A stretch of DNA of 64,000 bases from Lacihabitans sp. CCS-44. Its GTDB lineage: Bacteria > Bacteroidota > Bacteroidia > Cytophagales > Spirosomataceae. Below are positions 60,433 to 64,000 of this stretch, in pieces. The notes beneath the pieces were generated by a model, which was given only the letters and a program-made list of their open reading frames with translations, made no database searches and was not told the origin of the DNA. Location of the stretch: NCBI RefSeq assembly GCF_024343735.1, contig NZ_RJUE01000004.1, positions 1 through 64,000 on the forward strand, given 5' to 3'. Within the stretch, counting starts at the first letter, position 1, and every line of letters begins with the position of its first letter. The position numbers and the translations under genes are program-made.

Positions 60433-61356
60433 ATGGATTCTTTAAGTACTCGGCATTTATTAGGAATAAAAAATATCACCGAAAACGATATTAATTTAAT
60501 ACTTGAAACTGCCAAAGAATTTAAAGAAGTAATTAACAGGCCGATAAAAAAGGTCCCTTCTCTGCGAGACATCACAATCGCAAATCTGTTTTTTGAGAAT
60601 TCTACCCGTACCAGGCTTTCATTCGAATTAGCGGAAAAACGTCTCTCTGCCGATACCATAAACTTCACATCAGCAGGTAGTTCTGTGAAAAAAGGAGAAA
60701 CATTGTTAGATACCGTGAATAATATATTGGCCATGAAAGTGGATATGGTGGTAATGAGGCACAGCAGCCCCGGAGCACCGCATTTTCTTTCAAATAAAAT
60801 AAAAGCCAATATTGTAAATGCAGGTGATGGTACCCACGAGCACCCGACTCAGGCACTATTGGATGCTTTTTCGATGCAAGAAAAAATCGGTGATTTGAGA
60901 GGGAAAAAAATAGCAATCATCGGAGATATTCTTCATTCAAGAGTAGCACTTTCAAATATATTTTGTTTGCAAAAACTTGGTGCCGACGTGAGAGTTTGTG
61001 GTCCTAAAACATTAATTCCTAAATACCTGACTTCATTGGGTGTTCAGATTTTTGATAATGTGAAAGACGCTTTGGTCTGGTGCGATGTAGCCAATGTGCT
61101 CAGAATTCAGCTCGAAAGACAGCAATTAAAATATTTCCCATCTTTGAGGGAATACTCTCTTTATTTCGGTATAAACAAAAGCATCTTAGACGAGTTAAAT
61201 AAAGAAATTGTTCTGATGCATCCAGGACCCATAAATAGGGGAGTGGAACTCAGCTCTGATGCGGCTGATTCTAGTCACTCAATCATATTGGATCAAGTAG
61301 AAAACGGCGTGGCGGTTAGAATGGCAGTTATGTTTCTTTTGGCACAAAAAAATTAA
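60433..61356 (+). CDS. pyrB: Aspartate carbamoyltransferase catalytic subunit
   Basis: A 307-residue PyrB, which makes carbamoyl aspartate in pyrimidine synthesis. The carbamoyl-phosphate site is FFENSTRTRLSFELAEKRL (STRTR at 57-61), GDGTHEHPTQALLDAF and MHPGPINRGVEL are the other family blocks. Length is normal. It leads a four-gene run with nuoC, a phosphoesterase and a secreted protein. No pyrI regulatory gene follows. Confidence 0.97.
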   Translation: MDSLSTRHLLGIKNITENDINLILETAKEFKEVINRPIKKVPSLRDITIANLFFENSTRTRLSFELAEKRLSADTINFTSAGSSVKKGETLLDTVNNILAMKVDMVVMRHSSPGAPHFLSNKIKANIVNAGDGTHEHPTQALLDAFSMQEKIGDLRGKKIAIIGDILHSRVALSNIFCLQKLGADVRVCGPKTLIPKYLTSLGVQIFDNVKDALVWCDVANVLRIQLERQQLKYFPSLREYSLYFGINKSILDELNKEIVLMHPGPINRGVELSSDAADSSHSIILDQVENGVAVRMAVMFLLAQKN

Positions 61357-61360
61357 AGAA

Positions 61361-61858
61361 ATGGATTTTTCAATAAGCGGTGAGGTGTCTTTGAAAATTA
61401 ATACAGAACTTAAAATAGACACTCAGTTTATTGATAATGTCCCGCAACCCTTCATACGCTTATCGGCACAGAGTTTATTGTCCGTATGTAAATTTCTTCA
61501 CACCAGCCCATTATTTTATTTTGATTTTCTGAACTGCATAACGGCCATTGATAACGGAACCGACGCAGGCACAATAGACATGATTTATCATCTGAGTTCC
61601 ATACCATTCGAAAAGTCTGTCGTTCTTAAAGTGCAGATAGACAGGTCATTATTTGATGTTGCCCAAATAGACTCAGTTTCAAGTGTTTGGAAAACGGCTG
61701 ATTGGCACGAAAGAGAAATCTATGATTTTTTTGGTGTAAAATTCAATAATCACCCCGATTTACGCCGCATATTGATGCCCGCTGATTGGGAAGGTCATCC
61801 GATGAGAAAAGACTACCAAGAGCAAGAAACTTACCATGGCATAAAAGTTAAATACTGA
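61361..61858 (+). CDS. nuoC: NADH-quinone oxidoreductase subunit C
   Basis: A 165-residue 30-kDa-type subunit of respiratory complex I, which sits in the peripheral arm next to NuoB and NuoD. The family signature is intact: DWHEREIYDFFGVKFNNHPDLRRILMPADWEGHPMRKDYQ, and FDFLNCITAIDNG is in the N-terminal half. At 165 residues it is somewhat shorter than the usual free NuoC (about 170-220). It starts 4 bases after pyrB and ends 1 base before the phosphoesterase gene. No nuoB or nuoD is adjacent, which is unusual. Confidence 0.92.
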   Translation: MDFSISGEVSLKINTELKIDTQFIDNVPQPFIRLSAQSLLSVCKFLHTSPLFYFDFLNCITAIDNGTDAGTIDMIYHLSSIPFEKSVVLKVQIDRSLFDVAQIDSVSSVWKTADWHEREIYDFFGVKFNNHPDLRRILMPADWEGHPMRKDYQEQETYHGIKVKY

Positions 61859-61859
61859 A

Positions 61860-62357
61860 ATGGCTCTCATAGGCCTCATTTCCGACACGCATTCTTATTT
61901 AGACCCCGCAGTATTTGAGCACTTCAAAGATTGTGATGAAATATGGCATATTGGTGACATTGGAGAGCGAATCGTCCTTGATCAACTTAAAGATTTTAAG
62001 CCTGTAAAAGCTGTTTTTGGAAATATTGATAGCCAAGAACTTAGATATGAATTGCCCGAGGATTTGATTTTTGAAATTGACGGCTTTAAGGTATTTATGA
62101 CGCATATCGGCAATTTGCCAGGTAAATATTCAGCCAGAATAAAAAAAATCTTAAAATTTAATCAACCAAACTTGTTTATTTGTGGGCATTCGCATATTTT
62201 GAGAGTAATTAAGGATCCGGCCAACAATGGTTTGGTATATTTAAACCCCGGAGCCGCAGGAAAGCACGGTTTTCATCAAATACGAACCGTGATGAGAATG
62301 AAAATTGAACAATCAAAAATCACGAATCTGGAAGTGATAGAACTGGGAAAACGATGA
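61860..62357 (+). CDS. YfcE/MJ0936-type metallophosphoesterase
   Basis: A 165-residue calcineurin-like phosphoesterase. The metal motifs are DTHSYL (GLISDTHS), HIGDIGE, FGNID, THIGN and GHSHI, followed by the family tail LNPGAAGKHG. It would cleave phosphodiesters such as bis-pNPP or a small cyclic substrate in the cytoplasm. One base separates it from nuoC, and its stop overlaps the next gene by 4 bases. The natural substrate is unknown. Confidence 0.92.
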   Translation: MALIGLISDTHSYLDPAVFEHFKDCDEIWHIGDIGERIVLDQLKDFKPVKAVFGNIDSQELRYELPEDLIFEIDGFKVFMTHIGNLPGKYSARIKKILKFNQPNLFICGHSHILRVIKDPANNGLVYLNPGAAGKHGFHQIRTVMRMKIEQSKITNLEVIELGKR

Positions 62358-63853
62358 AATTATTTTTCGCTTTGTTTTTGGTTTTTATTACATTTTCACA
62401 TCATTCATTCGGCCAATTGGTTGAATCAGTGGATGTTGAGATACCCTTGGATGGTAATCTAGAGGATGACTTCAGCGTGGTTTCTTTGGATACCAACGGA
62501 GTCTTGCTCATGAATTTTCAGACTTCTCTTTTTGGCAAAAAAGGAAGACTGAATTTTGTTAAATACGACAAAGATTTAAAAATTCAATGGACAAATACCA
62601 TAGATCCAGGCTTAACATATCGTTTGGTAAAGTATTTTAAGGCCGAAGATTACCTTTTTTGTCTTTTGCAGGAGACCGATGGTAGAAAAATAAAAATCGT
62701 CAAAATAGATTTGGAACGGGGCGACGCCATCACAACCGAAACGACCATGCTCACCGACATGGACGTGGAGTTTTTTGCGGCCATAGAAACTAAAGTAATT
62801 ATTTTGGGCAGTTACAACGATAGGCCTGTTGCGGAGTTACACCGTTTATTTGACCAAACCTCCAAGGTTTTGCCGCAGATACACACTAATTTCCTGAAAG
62901 TTTTGTCTTTGGAAGTCAATGAAAGTGAGAAGCAAATTTACTTAATGCTAAAAGACGAAAAGAAGTGTCAATTCAAACTCTCTGTATTTGATATTGAAGG
63001 TAAGATGTTGTTTATGAAAGACTTGGGAGATAAAAAACATGTAATCTTGAACTCCAAAATCTTAAAAATTGCCAAGAATACTTATTTCCTTGCCGGAAAC
63101 TTTGCTGACAATTGTTCGGATTTTTCTTCTGGTTTTTATGTTACTCCGTTGAACCGAACCGAAGATATTCAATTTTTTAAGTTTTCAGAATTGCAGAATT
63201 TTTATACATACCTTTCTCCCAAAAGACAAGAGAAAGTGGAGGGCAGATTATTGTCGAAAAAACTGAAAGGCCGTGACCCCAAAATCCGACATAGACTCAA
63301 TTTGCAGCAGCCTTATGTTTTTGATAATCAAGTGCTTTTAGTGGGAGAAGTATATTATCCAGAGTATAAAAATGCAATTAATTATTCTAGAAATTCGCTG
63401 CTCCATTTGGGAGAAAACTACAGGACTGTTCGCGATTTTAACAATTATAAATTTACCCAAAGCTTGTTTTGTACGTTTGATTTTGACGGAAAAAAATCAT
63501 GGGATTATAGCATAGATTTAAAAAATATTGAGAGCGAGGTTTTGAACAACAAAGTTCAGGTAAGTAGTAGCAAGGAAGGTATTTTGGTGGCTTTTCCAAA
63601 GGAGGAAACGATTTTTCTGAAATTGATAGCCAAAGACAAACCTGCGATTGATTTTGTGCCATTAAGCATTGGTAGCAAAAACAAGGAGTTTGTTTCCGAC
63701 ATCACAGTTGATTTGTTTTCTTGGTACAGACATACTTTTCTAGCTTTTGGCTATAAAACCTCAAGAGCAACGAACACATTGGCAAGCCAGCAGTTTTTCT
63801 ATCTTAGCAAATTGACCTACGAAACGCCAGACCTCAATAAAGGAACTTTTTAA
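62354..63853 (+). CDS. Exported protein of unknown function
   Basis: A 499-residue protein with a signal peptide (MKLFFALFLVFITFSHHSFG, cut before Q). The mature part is rich in beta strands and repeats phrases such as KYDKDLKIQWTNTIDP and KIVKIDLERGD, which suggests a propeller-like structure of the kind that narrates process steps; I recognise no family. It has no sorting domain. Its start overlaps the phosphoesterase stop by 4 bases, so it belongs to the pyrB run, though by role it seems unrelated. Its last 20 bases overlap the convergent DUF2905 gene. Confidence 0.72.
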   Translation: MKLFFALFLVFITFSHHSFGQLVESVDVEIPLDGNLEDDFSVVSLDTNGVLLMNFQTSLFGKKGRLNFVKYDKDLKIQWTNTIDPGLTYRLVKYFKAEDYLFCLLQETDGRKIKIVKIDLERGDAITTETTMLTDMDVEFFAAIETKVIILGSYNDRPVAELHRLFDQTSKVLPQIHTNFLKVLSLEVNESEKQIYLMLKDEKKCQFKLSVFDIEGKMLFMKDLGDKKHVILNSKILKIAKNTYFLAGNFADNCSDFSSGFYVTPLNRTEDIQFFKFSELQNFYTYLSPKRQEKVEGRLLSKKLKGRDPKIRHRLNLQQPYVFDNQVLLVGEVYYPEYKNAINYSRNSLLHLGENYRTVRDFNNYKFTQSLFCTFDFDGKKSWDYSIDLKNIESEVLNNKVQVSSSKEGILVAFPKEETIFLKLIAKDKPAIDFVPLSIGSKNKEFVSDITVDLFSWYRHTFLAFGYKTSRATNTLASQQFFYLSKLTYETPDLNKGTF

Positions 63854-64000
63854 AAAGCCAAATAATAAGATTCAGTACAATGCTTATTATAAGCATTGTG
63901 GTTATCGGGAAGTAAATTTTTATATTCTCGCTCTCTATTCTAATATCTCCTGGTAAACCGCCGATCCAAGAAAGTTTATCTCCAAAGAAGTAAATGATTA
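63834..64000 (-). CDS. DUF2905 membrane protein, 5' part outside window
   Basis: The minus-strand frame from the window edge to a stop at 63834-63836 encodes 54 residues: GDKLSWIGGLPGDIRIESEN, then KIYFPITTMLIISIVLNLIIWLF and KKFLY. The LPGDIRIE and YFPITT segments are the signature of DUF2905, a small family of about 70 residues with two membrane helices of unknown function. The first helix and the start lie outside the window. The 3' ends of this gene and the plus-strand gene at 62354-63853 overlap by 20 bases. Confidence 0.85.
   Translation of the reverse strand, partial: IIYFFGDKLSWIGGLPGDIRIESENIKIYFPITTMLIISIVLNLIIWLFKKFLY

Noticed and set aside
60423-60809. Minus-strand 128-residue ORF opposite pyrB
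   Set aside because: It is the antisense reading of a well-supported gene and has no homologous features.
1-64000. CRISPR arrays, prophage, defence or conjugation genes
   Set aside because: I saw no regularly spaced repeats, phage structural genes, restriction or toxin-antitoxin genes, or conjugation genes; the only mobile-element gene is the IS4 fragment.

Overview
The window looks like chromosomal DNA of a low-GC, gliding or T9SS-bearing member of the Bacteroidota, probably the Cytophagales (a Spirosomaceae-like lineage; the rank below phylum is inference). The signs are: a fused LpxC-FabZ protein in an lpxD-lpxC/fabZ-lpxA run, a giant SBBP/PKD protein with a gliding-motility-type C-terminal sorting domain, an isolated T9SS-type C-terminal domain, TAnnTTTG promoter elements in front of several genes, malic enzyme fused to a phosphotransacetylase domain, DUF4254 and DUF4920 proteins, and Tat-exported lipoproteins for sugar oxidation.

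Layout. 1-680: the 3' end of an IS4-type transposase gene that enters from outside the window, then a hairpin. 725-6110 (minus): a GMC oxidoreductase with its Tat-lipoprotein small subunit, a 330-base spacer with strong palindromes, and alaS. 6244-9078 (plus): an LRR protein, a MerR-type regulator and dprA. 9080-12667: two envelope proteins (minus) and uvrB (plus). 12753-14045: an exported alpha/beta hydrolase. 14172-23231 (minus): a tightly packed run of an HD phosphohydrolase, lpxD, lpxC/fabZ, lpxA, an ABC ATPase, a 1147-residue T9SS client and a DUF4920 protein, ending in a clear terminator. 23593-29515 (minus): maeB, an arylesterase-like protein, a dicarboxylate symporter and a Tat-lipoprotein sugar isomerase. 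29757-33488 (minus): hisS, mltG, an acyl-CoA thioesterase and a YihY membrane protein. 33698-33841: a 47-residue basic protein with its own promoter and terminator. 34341-36990 (plus): two SDR oxidoreductases and a MalY-like C-S lyase. 36994-39394 (minus): an FdtA-type ketoisomerase, a DegT-type aminotransferase and a GT2. 39512-41167 (minus): an arginine decarboxylase and a 41-residue lipoprotein. 41321-44419: mpl (plus) converging on a GT9/DUF4254 pair (minus). 44536-48015 (minus): a multidomain ThuA/sugar dehydrogenase/cytochrome c protein. 48127-51519 (minus): thrA-thrB. 51703-53679 (plus): an ArsR-type regulator, a class V aminotransferase and a MarC protein. 53682-55727 (minus): lysoplasmalogenase, nucleotidase, stand-alone sorting domain, maf. 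55815-63853 (plus): MarR regulator, lipoprotein lipase, Dabb protein, propeller protein, ROK regulator, then pyrB-nuoC-phosphoesterase-secreted protein. The right edge cuts a DUF2905 gene on the minus strand.

Taken together this is mostly housekeeping (tRNA charging, lipid A, peptidoglycan recycling, threonine, pyrimidine and anaplerotic metabolism, DNA repair) with accessory envelope functions. Three separate loci fit a periplasmic sugar-oxidation theme: the GMC pair, the Tat-lipoprotein isomerase and the ThuA/GSDH/cytochrome c fusion. Their linkage in one pathway is inference. I found no CRISPR array, prophage, defence island, rRNA or tRNA. Three small or partial genes that a length-filtered gene call would miss are described: 33698-33841, 39512-39637 and 63834-64000.
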